This document shows positions 55,555 through 64,000 of a DNA stretch of 64,000 nucleotides, one piece after another. Source of the stretch: Shewanella aestuarii. GTDB lineage: Bacteria; Pseudomonadota; Gammaproteobacteria; Enterobacterales; Shewanellaceae. The translations under genes and the position numbers were made by a program. Location of the stretch: assembly GCF_011765625.1 (NCBI RefSeq), contig NZ_CP050313.1, positions 2,166,501 to 2,230,500 of the forward strand. The letters are read 5' to 3'. How positions within the stretch are numbered: the stretch's first letter is position 1; each line of letters starts with the position of its first letter. The notes under the pieces were generated by a model that did no database searches, was not told where the DNA came from, and was given only the letters and a program-made list of their open reading frames with translations.

Positions 55555-56289
55555 ATGTCTGCAGTGATAAAACTATTAACTGCCATGTTGAATAGTTTTA
55601 AAGATCTAATTCCAATCATTTTAGTTGTTGGATTTTTTGAAATTTTCATCCTTCAACAAGCACCTGAAAACCTTGGGTCAATTTTAGTAGGTCTGGTTTT
55701 TATTGTACTTGGGTTAACCTTCTTTGTTTTTGGCCTAGAAATGGGGTTGTTTCCCATCGGTGAGTCCTTAGCTGAAGCACTGGCTCGTAAAGGCAGCGTC
55801 TTTTGGTTAGTAATATTTTCTTTCTCATTAGGATTTGGCACAACACTAGCTGAGCCAGCACTTACTGCTGTGGCTAATGAAGCTGCAAAAGTCGCTGCTG
55901 AATCAGGTGCTATTAAGGATAATCAAGAATCATTAGATGAATATGCAATGGGTTTAAGGCTAACAGTGGCGATTTCAGTTGGCTTAGCCATTTTACTTGG
56001 CGTAATGCGGATTTTAAAAGGCTGGCCAATTCATTACATTATTATTGGTGGCTACATTTTAGTTATGACCCTTACCGCTTTCGCCCCACCAAGCATCATA
56101 GGTATTGCTTACGACTCAGGCGGCGTAACCACTTCCACCATTACTGTCCCCTTAGTTACCGCGCTGGGTGTCGGGTTAGCAACCGTCATTAAGGGACGTA
56201 ACCCAATGCTTGATGGATTTGGATTAATTGCATTTGCAAGTCTCACACCAATGATCTTTGTCATGATTTACGGCATGATTTTCTTATAG
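55555..56289 (+). CDS. DUF1538 membrane protein (first copy)
   Basis: A 244-residue polytopic membrane protein. Conserved blocks of the family are [34 protein letters not shown], and [20 protein letters not shown], then [20 protein letters not shown]. The charged and polar residues inside hydrophobic stretches (E in AEP, D and S in YDSGG) suggest a substrate or ion path. It is homologous throughout to the next gene. In some bacteria the two halves are said to be fused; here they are separate, nine bases apart. AAGGGA precedes the ATG. Substrate unknown. Confidence 0.85.
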   Translation: MSAVIKLLTAMLNSFKDLIPIILVVGFFEIFILQQAPENLGSILVGLVFIVLGLTFFVFGLEMGLFPIGESLAEALARKGSVFWLVIFSFSLGFGTTLAEPALTAVANEAAKVAAESGAIKDNQESLDEYAMGLRLTVAISVGLAILLGVMRILKGWPIHYIIIGGYILVMTLTAFAPPSIIGIAYDSGGVTTSTITVPLVTALGVGLATVIKGRNPMLDGFGLIAFASLTPMIFVMIYGMIFL

Positions 56290-56298
56290 GGAGCCAAC

Positions 56299-57069
56299 AT
56301 GTTTTATCAGCTTTTGGAAACCTTATTACTGACTGCCAGAGACGTTGTGCCCATAGCCATAATCTTATTTGGGTTTCAATTAGGCGTACTAAAGCGCCCT
56401 ATCCCCAACTGGCGTAAAGTCGCTCTGGGGTTTGTGTATGTCATCATAGGGCTAACATTTTTCTTAGTCGGGCTTGAACTAGCTTTATTCCCAATAGGGG
56501 AAAGCATGGCAAATCAACTAACCATGCCTGAATTTTTACATCCTGATGGTGCACCGACCCCATTTATCTGGCAAGACTATTTATGGGTTTACATCTTTGC
56601 AGCTGCTATTGGATTTAGCACCACCATCGCCGAGCCATCTCTAATTGCTGTAGCTATTAAAGCTAATGAAGTTTCAGGCGGCACCATTGGCATTCAAGGA
56701 TTACGAGTTTCTGTTGCTATTGGCGTTGCCTTTGGGATTTCTTTAGGTTGTTTTCGTATTGTGGCTGGCGACCCCATTCATTACTACATTATGGGTGGCT
56801 ATATTATTGTGGTCATTCAAACCTTTTACGCCCCAAAAATAATTATTCCACTGGCATATGACTCTGGAGGCGTGACCACCTCAACAGTTACCGTGCCACT
56901 TGTTGCTGCATTAGGCCTTGGCTTAGCCACCAATGTAGATGGCCGTAACCCTTTAATTGATGGTTTTGGCCTTATTGCCTTTGCCAGTTTATTTCCGATT
57001 ATCTCTGTAATGGCCTACGCCCAAATAGCTGAATATATCTCTAAACGAAAAGCTGCCGCTGAGCAGTAA
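56299..57069 (+). CDS. DUF1538 membrane protein (second copy)
   Basis: A 256-residue paralog of the previous gene, with the same blocks in the same order: [53 protein letters not shown] and [20 protein letters not shown]. It has an extra loop of about 20 residues (MPEFLHPDGAPTPFIWQDYL) between the first and second conserved blocks. The two proteins probably form a heteromeric membrane complex; that is inference from tandem arrangement. The PII-like gene starts 13 bases after it. Confidence 0.85.
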   Translation: MFYQLLETLLLTARDVVPIAIILFGFQLGVLKRPIPNWRKVALGFVYVIIGLTFFLVGLELALFPIGESMANQLTMPEFLHPDGAPTPFIWQDYLWVYIFAAAIGFSTTIAEPSLIAVAIKANEVSGGTIGIQGLRVSVAIGVAFGISLGCFRIVAGDPIHYYIMGGYIIVVIQTFYAPKIIIPLAYDSGGVTTSTVTVPLVAALGLGLATNVDGRNPLIDGFGLIAFASLFPIISVMAYAQIAEYISKRKAAAEQ

Positions 57070-57082
57070 GAGGAGCATACAA

Positions 57083-57433
57083 ATGCGCTTTAAATTAATT
57101 GTCGCCTTTGTTGATGACGACTGTACCGATGAAATTTTAGATGCCGCACGTGATGCAGGTGCCACTGGCGCAACGGTAATTAACCATGCACGCGGAGAAG
57201 GCTTAGTAAAGAAAAAAACCTTTATGGGCTTAGGGTTAGATGTGCAACGAGATGTGATTTTATGGTTAGTTGAAGAACACATGTCACGCCATATTTTAGA
57301 AACCATCGCAAGTGTTGGTAAATTCGATACCAACAAGGGACGCGGCATAGCGATTCAAATTGATGTTGGAGATGCCGTTGGTGTTGCCCATCAAGTGCAA
57401 GAACTCACAAAAGAAATAGAGGATCAACTATGA
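57083..57433 (+). CDS. PII-like signalling protein
   Basis: A 116-residue protein with the size and beta-alpha-beta pattern of PII. MRFKLIVAFVDDDCTDEILD is the first strand and helix, AARDAGATGATVINHARGEG leads into a long basic T-loop region (GLVKKKTFMGLGLDVQRD), and GRGIAIQIDVGDAVGV resembles the C-terminal PII block around the nucleotide site. The modified Tyr51 of GlnB/GlnK is not evident, so uridylylation is unlikely. Its place behind two membrane proteins recalls glnK-amtB and sbtB-sbtA. Its stop overlaps the next start (ATGA). Confidence 0.82.
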   Translation: MRFKLIVAFVDDDCTDEILDAARDAGATGATVINHARGEGLVKKKTFMGLGLDVQRDVILWLVEEHMSRHILETIASVGKFDTNKGRGIAIQIDVGDAVGVAHQVQELTKEIEDQL

Positions 57434-57831
57434 ATCCGAAAAAACACATTCGTAACCGTGACGTTTTAAGTCAAGACTTTGCCATGGTAGATGGTACACA
57501 TACTGTATCTGAAGCAATTGCGGTAGCGAGTCACAAACAAGTTAAAATTTTAGTTGTCAATAAGCGCACTAAGCATGATGAATATGGTTTAGTGTTAATG
57601 AGTGATATCGCACGAAAAGTGCTTGCACAAGACAAGTCGCCTGAACGTACCAATGTCTATGAGATTATGATTAAGCCCGTGTTTTCAGTATCAGCTGATA
57701 TGGATGTACGTTACACCGCAAGATTATTTGAACGTTTTGGCATTAATAAAGCCCCCGTAGTTGAGGATGGTAATATTATGGGCTTTGTTACCTATGATGA
57801 TATTGTCCTCAAAGGCATGATAGATACTTAA
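57430..57831 (+). CDS. CBS-domain protein of the DUF1538 cassette
   Basis: A 133-residue stand-alone CBS pair. The first repeat covers about residues 13-65 (VDGTHTVSEAIAVASHKQVK, YGLVLMSDIARKVL), the second 75-130 (MIKPVFSVSADMDVRYTARL, NIMGFVTYDDIVLKGM). Likely an adenine-nucleotide sensor. The four-base overlap with the PII-like gene means coupled translation, so two nucleotide-type sensors are made together with the membrane pair. Confidence 0.87.
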   Translation: MNPKKHIRNRDVLSQDFAMVDGTHTVSEAIAVASHKQVKILVVNKRTKHDEYGLVLMSDIARKVLAQDKSPERTNVYEIMIKPVFSVSADMDVRYTARLFERFGINKAPVVEDGNIMGFVTYDDIVLKGMIDT

Positions 57832-57910
57832 CATCAAGTCACATAACAGATCCGCTAAGCTGCTCGGTGGGTGTAAATTGAGGTTGATTTAATCAAGACT
57901 AAGTTGAAAC

Positions 57911-57938
57911 AAAAAAGGCGCTAATTAGCGCCTTTTTG
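57911..57938. terminator. Bidirectional terminator between the CBS gene and sucD
   Basis: AAAAAGGCGCT (57912-57922), loop AATT, AGCGCCTTTTT (57927-57937). The flanking A- and T-runs allow use by both convergent transcripts. Confidence 0.95.
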
Positions 57939-57952
57939 GGGACAAGTAGTTA

Positions 57953-58825
57953 TTACCAGCCAGTACGAGTACGAAGTGCTTTACCAATGTCAGCTAAAGA
58001 GCGAACAGTCGTCACACCAGCGGCTTCTAACGCAGCAAATTTATCAGCAGCAGTACCTTTACCGCCAGCGATAATTGCGCCAGCATGGCCCATACGCTTA
58101 CCTTCTGGAGCAGTAACACCAGCAATGTAGGACACAACAGGCTTAGTTACGTTTGCTTTGATGTATTCAGCAGCTTCTTCTTCAGCAGTACCACCAATTT
58201 CACCAATCATCACGATGGCTTCTGTTTGTGGATCGTTTTGGAACATTTCCAATACGTCGATGAAGTTAGTACCAGGAATTGGGTCTCCACCAATACCAAC
58301 ACAGGTTGATTGGCCGAAACCTTCATCAGTAGTTTGCTTAACCGCTTCGTAAGTTAATGTACCGCTGCGAGAAACAATACCGACTTTACCTGGCTTATGA
58401 ATGTGACCTGGCATAATACCAATTTTACATTCACCTGGAGTGATAACACCTGGGCAGTTAGGACCGATCATGCGAACGCCAGTTTCTTCAAGCTTCACTT
58501 TCACTTGTAGCATATCTAAAGTTGGAATACCTTCAGTGATACAAACGATAAGCTCAATACCTGCGTCAACTGCTTCTAAAATAGCATCTTTACAAAATGG
58601 CGCTGGTACATAGATAACAGATGCTGTTGCACCAGTTTCAGCTACCGCGTCTTTTACAGTATTAAATACTGGAAGACCTAAGTGAGTTTGACCACCTTTA
58701 CCAGGAGAAACACCACCAACCATTTGCGTGCCATAAGCAATCGCCTGTTCTGAGTGGAAAGTACCTTGACCACCAGTGAAACCTTGACAGATCACTTTGG
58801 TATCTTTGTTAATTAAAACAGACAT
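57953..58825 (-). CDS. sucD: Succinyl-CoA ligase alpha subunit
   Basis: A 290-residue subunit that binds CoA and carries the phosphohistidine. [20 protein letters not shown] is the CoA-binding start, [11 protein letters not shown] the middle motif, and [16 protein letters not shown] contains the active His. Length is typical. Its ATG overlaps the sucC stop. Last gene of sucABCD, ending at a strong terminator. Confidence 0.98.
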   Translation of the reverse strand: MSVLINKDTKVICQGFTGGQGTFHSEQAIAYGTQMVGGVSPGKGGQTHLGLPVFNTVKDAVAETGATASVIYVPAPFCKDAILEAVDAGIELIVCITEGIPTLDMLQVKVKLEETGVRMIGPNCPGVITPGECKIGIMPGHIHKPGKVGIVSRSGTLTYEAVKQTTDEGFGQSTCVGIGGDPIPGTNFIDVLEMFQNDPQTEAIVMIGEIGGTAEEEAAEYIKANVTKPVVSYIAGVTAPEGKRMGHAGAIIAGGKGTAADKFAALEAAGVTTVRSLADIGKALRTRTGW

Positions 58826-59991
58826 TATTTGCCCTCCGCAGCTTTAACAACTTGTTCAGCCGCGTCAGTTAGACTTGTTGCAGCGATGATATCAAGACCA
58901 GACTTAGCCAATACTTCACGACCTAATTCAGCGTTAGTACCTTCTAAACGAACAACAACTGGCACTTTCACGCCAACTTCTTTAACCGCACCAATAATAC
59001 CTTCAGCAATCATGTCACAACGTACAATACCGCCAAAAATATTAACTAAAACGGCTTTAACATTACTATCAGACAGAATGATTTTGAATGCTTCAGCAAC
59101 ACGTTCTTTTGTTGCGCCACCGCCAACATCTAGGAAGTTAGCTGGCTTGCCGCCATGTAGGTTTACGATGTCCATAGTACCCATTGCTAGGCCAGCACCG
59201 TTAACCATACAACCTACGTTGCCATCTAGTGCAACATAGTTTAATTCAAACTTAGCCGCATGCGCTTCACGAGCATCATCTTGTGATGGGTCGTGCATCG
59301 CTTTAACTTTTGGTTGACGGAATAATGCATTGCCATCAATACCAATTTTGCCATCTAAACAGTGTAAGTTACCTTCTTTCGTAATCACCAATGGGTTGAT
59401 TTCAAGTAAAGCGAAATCATGGTCATTAAACATGGTCGCAAGACCCATGAAGATTTTGGTGAACTGCTTCATTTGAGTTGGGTTTAAACCTAACTTAAAG
59501 CCAAGATCACGTGCTTGGTATGGCTGAGGACCTGTTAATGGATCAATGATAGCTTTGTGAATTAGCTCTGGTGTTTCTTCAGCAACTTTTTCAATTTCAA
59601 CGCCACCTTCAGTTGAAGCCATAAATACAACACGACGTGTACTACGGTCAACTACGGCACCTAGGTATAATTCGTTAGCAATATCAGTGCAAGTTTCGAC
59701 TAAAATCTTAGCAACTGGCTGACCTTTTTCGTCAGTTTGGTATGTCACTAAGTTCTTACCTAACCAATGCTCCGCAAAAGCTCTGATTTCATCTTTGTTA
59801 CCAGTGACTTTAACGCCACCCGCTTTACCACGGCCGCCAGCGTGTACTTGACACTTAACAACCCATAAATCGCCACCGATGCTGCTCGCAGCTTCAACTG
59901 CTTCTTGTGCAGTATCACACGCAATGCCTTCCGACACTGGTAAACCATATTCGGCAAATAAAGATTTTGCCTGATACTCATGCAAATTCAT
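58825..59991 (-). CDS. sucC: Succinyl-CoA ligase beta subunit
   Basis: A 388-residue ATP-grasp subunit: [39 protein letters not shown] (nucleotide binding), LEINPLVIT, and [16 protein letters not shown]. It forms the enzyme with SucD and makes ATP or GTP from succinyl-CoA. It lies 78 bases after sucB. Confidence 0.98.
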   Translation of the reverse strand: MNLHEYQAKSLFAEYGLPVSEGIACDTAQEAVEAASSIGGDLWVVKCQVHAGGRGKAGGVKVTGNKDEIRAFAEHWLGKNLVTYQTDEKGQPVAKILVETCTDIANELYLGAVVDRSTRRVVFMASTEGGVEIEKVAEETPELIHKAIIDPLTGPQPYQARDLGFKLGLNPTQMKQFTKIFMGLATMFNDHDFALLEINPLVITKEGNLHCLDGKIGIDGNALFRQPKVKAMHDPSQDDAREAHAAKFELNYVALDGNVGCMVNGAGLAMGTMDIVNLHGGKPANFLDVGGGATKERVAEAFKIILSDSNVKAVLVNIFGGIVRCDMIAEGIIGAVKEVGVKVPVVVRLEGTNAELGREVLAKSGLDIIAATSLTDAAEQVVKAAEGK

Positions 59992-60069
59992 GATGATCTA
60001 TCCATATACTTCTAATCAAATCCTACTGGCTCAATTTGAGCCAGCGACGAGGGTGTGTCTAGCTGACTC

Positions 60070-61257
60070 TTATAGGTCAAGCAATAGACGAGTTGGATCT
60101 TCTAAGAAGTCTTTAATCGCGACTAAGAAGCCAACTGACTCACGGCCATCAATAATACGATGGTCATAAGAGAGTGCTAGGTACATCATAGGCAGGATTT
60201 CTACCTGACCATTAACCGCCATAGGGCGGTCTTTAATTGCATGCATGCCTAAGATTGCGCTTTGAGGCAAGTTTAAAATTGGAGTCGACATTAACGAACC
60301 AAATACACCACCATTAGTGACAGTGAAGTTGCCGCCAGTCATGTCAGCTACCGATAACTTGCCATCACGGCCTTTAATCGCTAGTTCACGCACTGCTAAT
60401 TCAATTTCAGCCAAACTCATGGTGTCTGTGTCACGTAATACTGGCGTAACTAAACCACGAGGTGTTGATACAGCAATACTGATATCAAAATAATTATGAT
60501 AAACAATGTCATCACCATCAATGGAAGCGTTAACTTCAGGGAAACGTTTCAGAGCTTCAGTTACGGCTTTGATATAGAAAGACATAAAGCCTAAACGAAT
60601 ACCATGACGCTTTTCAAAGATGTCTTGATATTGCTTACGAATATCCATAATTGGCTTCATATTAACTTCGTTGAACGTCGTTAACATGGCAGTGGAGTTT
60701 TTCGCCTCTAACAAACGCGTAGCGATTGTTTTACGTAAACGCGTCATAGGAACACGTTTTTCGCTACGACCAGCTAAAGGTGCAACTGGTGCTGTAGCGG
60801 TTTTCGCCGCAGCAGGAGCTGATTTAGCAAAAGCTTCAACATCTTCTTTAGTGATGCGTCCACCAACACCTGTGCCTTTAATTTTACTTGCATCAAGATT
60901 ATGCTCTGCAATTAAACGACGAACAGATGGGCTTAACGCGTCATTAGTTTCATCAGAATCTGCTTGAGTGACTGCTGGAGCAGATGCTTCAGCTTTAGTC
61001 ACTTCTTGACCAGCTACAGCTCCAGCAACAAACTTCGCAATCACTTGTTCGCCAAGAACAGTGTCACCTTCTTGGAAAAGAAACTCGGAAATTGAACCAT
61101 CTTCAGGTGCAACAACCTCCAATACAACTTTATCCGTTTCAATATCTACAAGATTTTGATCGCGAGTCACCTGTTCACCAGGTTGAACATGCCAAGTAGC
61201 AATCGTTGCATCAGCAACAGATTCTGGCAGAACAGGTACCTTAATTTCGATACTCAT
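60070..61257 (-). CDS. sucB: 2-oxoglutarate dehydrogenase E2, dihydrolipoyl succinyltransferase
   Basis: A 395-residue E2. The lipoyl domain (1-80) has the lipoylated Lys in [11 protein letters not shown]. The peripheral subunit-binding domain is [20 protein letters not shown] (about 108-140). The catalytic domain ends with [19 protein letters not shown], with the active His and Asp. An Ala/Pro-rich linker joins the parts. It lies 27 bases after sucA. Confidence 0.97.
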   Translation of the reverse strand: MSIEIKVPVLPESVADATIATWHVQPGEQVTRDQNLVDIETDKVVLEVVAPEDGSISEFLFQEGDTVLGEQVIAKFVAGAVAGQEVTKAEASAPAVTQADSDETNDALSPSVRRLIAEHNLDASKIKGTGVGGRITKEDVEAFAKSAPAAAKTATAPVAPLAGRSEKRVPMTRLRKTIATRLLEAKNSTAMLTTFNEVNMKPIMDIRKQYQDIFEKRHGIRLGFMSFYIKAVTEALKRFPEVNASIDGDDIVYHNYFDISIAVSTPRGLVTPVLRDTDTMSLAEIELAVRELAIKGRDGKLSVADMTGGNFTVTNGGVFGSLMSTPILNLPQSAILGMHAIKDRPMAVNGQVEILPMMYLALSYDHRIIDGRESVGFLVAIKDFLEDPTRLLLDL

Positions 61258-61284
61258 GGAAAGCTTCCCTTTATATTATTTCTA

Positions 61285-64000
61285 TTACGACAGTTTTAAT
61301 GCGCTATTCACTAATGATTCTTGCTGGTGAGCATGCAACGCTGGATAACCACATGCTGGTGCAGCTGATGCTTCACGCCCCGCATAAGTTAACTGAGCAC
61401 CTGCTGGAATATTAGCCCAGAAATGGTGCTGGCTACAGTACCAAGCACCTTGGTTTTGAGGTTCTTCCTGACACCATACAAAGTCTTTTACATGCTGATA
61501 AGCTTCTAATGCAGCGCGCATTTCCGCATCCGGGAATGGGTACAGCTGCTCAACACGGATCAGTGCAATATTGGTAATATTTTCTCTACGGCGCTTTTCA
61601 AGTAATTCAAAATACACCTTACCACTGCAAAACACGACGCGATCAACTTTACTTGCATCTAAAGTGTCAATTTCGCCAATAATATTTTGGAACGAACCTT
61701 CAGCAAGTTCTTCCATACTAGAGACAGCTAATGGGTGACGCAGTAAAGATTTTGGTGACATAACCACTAATGGACGACGCATTGGACGAACCACTTGACG
61801 ACGTAGCATGTGGTAAACCTGAGCAGGTGTTGATGGCACACAAACTTGCATATTATGGTTGGCACACAACTGCAAGAAACGTTCTAAGCGGGCGCTTGAG
61901 TGCTCTGGGCCTTGACCTTCATATCCATGAGGCAACAACATGGTAAGACCACATAAACGTCCCCATTTTTGCTCGCCTGATGATAAGAATTGATCAATCA
62001 CAACTTGGGCACAGTTAACAAAATCACCAAATTGCGCTTCCCAAATGGTTAGGCCACTAGGTTCCGCTGTGGCGTAACCATACTCAAATGCCAATACCGA
62101 AGCTTCAGATAATACAGAATCGGTAATATCTATCGGTGCTTGTACATCTGCAATATTACGCAGTGGCATGTATGTCGTGGCATCATTTTGATTATGTAAA
62201 ACAGCGTGACGATGGAAGAAAGTACCACGGCCAGAATCTTGACCGGTAATGCGAACACGTTTGTTATCTTCAAGTATCGAAGCATAGGCGAGTGTTTCTG
62301 CAAAACCCCAATCTAAAAGTTTTTCACCTTTAGCCATTGAAACTCGGTCAGCATAAATTTTAGCAACACGCGACTGCAACTTATGATTTTCAGGAATATC
62401 AACGAGTTTATTAGCAAGATTTTGCAAACGCTCCATCGACATAGAGCCTTGGTAACTGTCATCCCACTCTTTGTTCAAGTAAGGTGTCCAATCGACTGTA
62501 TGTAACGTCATTGGGCGCCACTCTTTTACAACACAATCACCGGCATCAAGTGCATCACGATATTCATTTATCAGGCCTGTGACTTCATCCGCTGCGATGC
62601 TGTTTTCTGCAATCAACTTATCGGCATAAATTTTACGCGGAGTTGGATGCTTTTTGATTTTTGCATACATTAGCGGCTGAGTAGCACTTGGCTCATCAGC
62701 TTCGTTATGACCATGGCGGCGATAACACACTAAGTCGATAACCACATCACGTTTAAACTCGTTACGGTAATCAACTGCCAATTGTGAAATAAACGCTACC
62801 GCTTCAGGATCATCAGCATTAACATGGAAAATCGGTGCCTGAACCATCTTAGCGATATCAGTACAGTATTCAGTAGAACGCACATCAGCATGGTTAGACG
62901 TTGTAAAACCAACTTGGTTGTTCACTACAATACGTATGCTACCACCCACTTTAAAGCCACGAGTTTGAGACATGTTAAATGTCTCTTGTACTATGCCTTG
63001 GCCAGTAATAGCAGAATCACCATGAATGGTAATTGGCATGACTTGTAAACCGTCTTTACAACCGCGACGATCTTGACGAGCACGAACTGAACCAATCACA
63101 ACAGGATTAACAATTTCAAGATGTGATGGGTTAAAAGCAAGTGCTAAATGAATATTACCGCCAGGTGTTTCAAAGTCTGATGAGAATCCTTGATGGTATT
63201 TAACATCGCCAGAACCATGAGTATCTGAATGCTTACCAGCAAACTCATCAAACAATTCACCAGGACGCTTACCTAAAATATTGACTAATAAATTTAATCG
63301 ACCACGGTGCGCCATACCAATTACGATTTCTTTGGTACCCGCCTCACCTGCACGATAAATGATTTCGCGCATCATTGGCACAAGTGCATCACCACCTTCT
63401 AACGAAAAGCGTTTAGCACCAGGGAACTTAGCTCCAAGATATTTTTCAATACCTTCAGCCGCATTCAACCCTTCAAGAATACGCTTTTTAATCGCTGGGC
63501 TATAGTTAGCTTTGCCTAAGGTTGGTTCAAGACGTTGCTGGATCCAACGCTTTTCATCTGTATCAGTAATATGCATATATTCCGCACCAATAGAGCCACA
63601 ATAGCTACTCTTTAGGGCATGAATAATATCTTGGAGTTTCATGGTTTCTCCGCCTAAGGCAAAAGATCCCGTATTAAACTCACGTTGCATATCTTCTTGG
63701 GTTAATCCGTGATAAGCAGGGTCTAGCTCCTGTACAGCTTCGCGTTTCCACAATCCTAATGGATCAAGGTTGGCATTTTGATGTCCCCGAAAACGGTGGG
63801 CATTGATTAACTGAAGAACTTTAACTTGCTTTGCATCTAGCTCAGGATCGGTCACGCGCGCAGCGCCTTTAAATCGACCTTCTAATGCTAAGCTACGGAA
63901 GTAGTCACGAACTTTAGAGTGGGCAGTTTCTGGTACATCTACTGAGGCACCGTTAACCGGAGGGAGATTATCAAAAACAAGCTGCCAATCAGCAGTTACT
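61285..64000 (-). CDS. sucA: 2-oxoglutarate dehydrogenase E1 (5' end outside window)
   Basis: A thiamine-diphosphate E1 that decarboxylates 2-oxoglutarate; about 904 residues lie in the window. The frame is open beyond the first internal start at 63855 to the right edge (VTADWQLVFDNLPPVNG, then HSKVRDYFRSLALEGRF), as in full SucA, so roughly 30-40 N-terminal residues are missing. MAHRGRLNLLVNILGKRPGE, GDSAITGQGIVQETFNMSQ and the thiamine-binding stretch around VDYRNEFKRDVVIDLVCYRRHGHNE are intact. It needs thiamine diphosphate, the product of the pathway whose thiC and thiF are broken in this window. Confidence 0.97.
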   Translation of the reverse strand, partial: VTADWQLVFDNLPPVNGASVDVPETAHSKVRDYFRSLALEGRFKGAARVTDPELDAKQVKVLQLINAHRFRGHQNANLDPLGLWKREAVQELDPAYHGLTQEDMQREFNTGSFALGGETMKLQDIIHALKSSYCGSIGAEYMHITDTDEKRWIQQRLEPTLGKANYSPAIKKRILEGLNAAEGIEKYLGAKFPGAKRFSLEGGDALVPMMREIIYRAGEAGTKEIVIGMAHRGRLNLLVNILGKRPGELFDEFAGKHSDTHGSGDVKYHQGFSSDFETPGGNIHLALAFNPSHLEIVNPVVIGSVRARQDRRGCKDGLQVMPITIHGDSAITGQGIVQETFNMSQTRGFKVGGSIRIVVNNQVGFTTSNHADVRSTEYCTDIAKMVQAPIFHVNADDPEAVAFISQLAVDYRNEFKRDVVIDLVCYRRHGHNEADEPSATQPLMYAKIKKHPTPRKIYADKLIAENSIAADEVTGLINEYRDALDAGDCVVKEWRPMTLHTVDWTPYLNKEWDDSYQGSMSMERLQNLANKLVDIPENHKLQSRVAKIYADRVSMAKGEKLLDWGFAETLAYASILEDNKRVRITGQDSGRGTFFHRHAVLHNQNDATTYMPLRNIADVQAPIDITDSVLSEASVLAFEYGYATAEPSGLTIWEAQFGDFVNCAQVVIDQFLSSGEQKWGRLCGLTMLLPHGYEGQGPEHSSARLERFLQLCANHNMQVCVPSTPAQVYHMLRRQVVRPMRRPLVVMSPKSLLRHPLAVSSMEELAEGSFQNIIGEIDTLDASKVDRVVFCSGKVYFELLEKRRRENITNIALIRVEQLYPFPDAEMRAALEAYQHVKDFVWCQEEPQNQGAWYCSQHHFWANIPAGAQLTYAGREASAAPACGYPALHAHQQESLVNSALKLS

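Noticed and set aside
58829..59239. Plus-strand open frame of 136 codons
   Set aside because: It is antisense to sucC; Thr/Pro/Ser-rich shadow of a strongly coding strand.

Overview
The window is a chromosomal segment of a gammaproteobacterium, most probably Shewanella or a close relative. The evidence is a KdsB matching the Shewanella 8-amino-Kdo cytidylyltransferase, several small families typical of Shewanella/Vibrio-like genomes (DUF3624, DUF2897, DUF4826, CsiV next to mfd), a monomeric NADP isocitrate dehydrogenase, and AT-rich intergenic DNA. No rRNA, tRNA, insertion sequence, prophage or CRISPR array was seen. Nearly all of it looks like core genome. The assignment to genus is an inference from protein recognition, not from a search.

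Layout. 1-10 kb: 5' part of comEC (leaves the left edge), a DUF2062 membrane protein, a DUF3624 protein, the lolCDE lipoprotein-release operon, a PilZ-type protein, mfd and csiV. 10-20 kb: nagZ, sdaA, nagD, an M28 peptidase lipoprotein, asnB, an NfsB-type nitroreductase and a LysR regulator. 19.8-21.4 kb: a SprA-related putative metalloprotease and a small companion. 21.5-28.5 kb: a TPP-riboswitch-controlled thiamine operon, thiC-thiDE-thiF-thiS-thiG-thiH, with overlapping stop/start codons throughout. 28.7-32.9 kb: kdsB, DUF2897, an acyl-CoA thioesterase, an orphan LuxR-type response regulator with a DUF938 methyltransferase, and a hexose-6-phosphate mutarotase. 32.9-36.6 kb: ydbH-ynbE-ydbL (envelope lipid transport). 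36.7-38.7 kb: a Nif3-like gene, an uncharacterised gene with a hexanucleotide repeat, and a glycine-zipper protein. 38.7-43.6 kb: aat-bpt-infA facing clpS-clpA, then cspD: the full N-degron pathway. 43.7-52.6 kb: icd (monomeric) then rluE-nudJ-mnmA-hflD-purB-roxA, an order shared with E. coli, and DUF4826. 53-57.8 kb: an amino-acid dehydrogenase, a CBS protein, a small membrane protein, and a four-gene cassette of two DUF1538 membrane proteins, a PII-like protein and a CBS protein behind an FNR-like box. 57.9-64 kb: sucABCD, with sucA leaving the right edge.

The most notable observations are: (i) three genes (thiC, thiF, the Nif3-like gene) are each broken by what looks like one missing base, two of them in runs of G, which means either real loss of thiamine synthesis and Nif3 or a systematic homopolymer error in the sequence; (ii) the DUF1538-DUF1538-PII-CBS cassette looks like a nucleotide- or metabolite-gated membrane system of unknown substrate; (iii) several palindromes in promoter regions are candidate operators.
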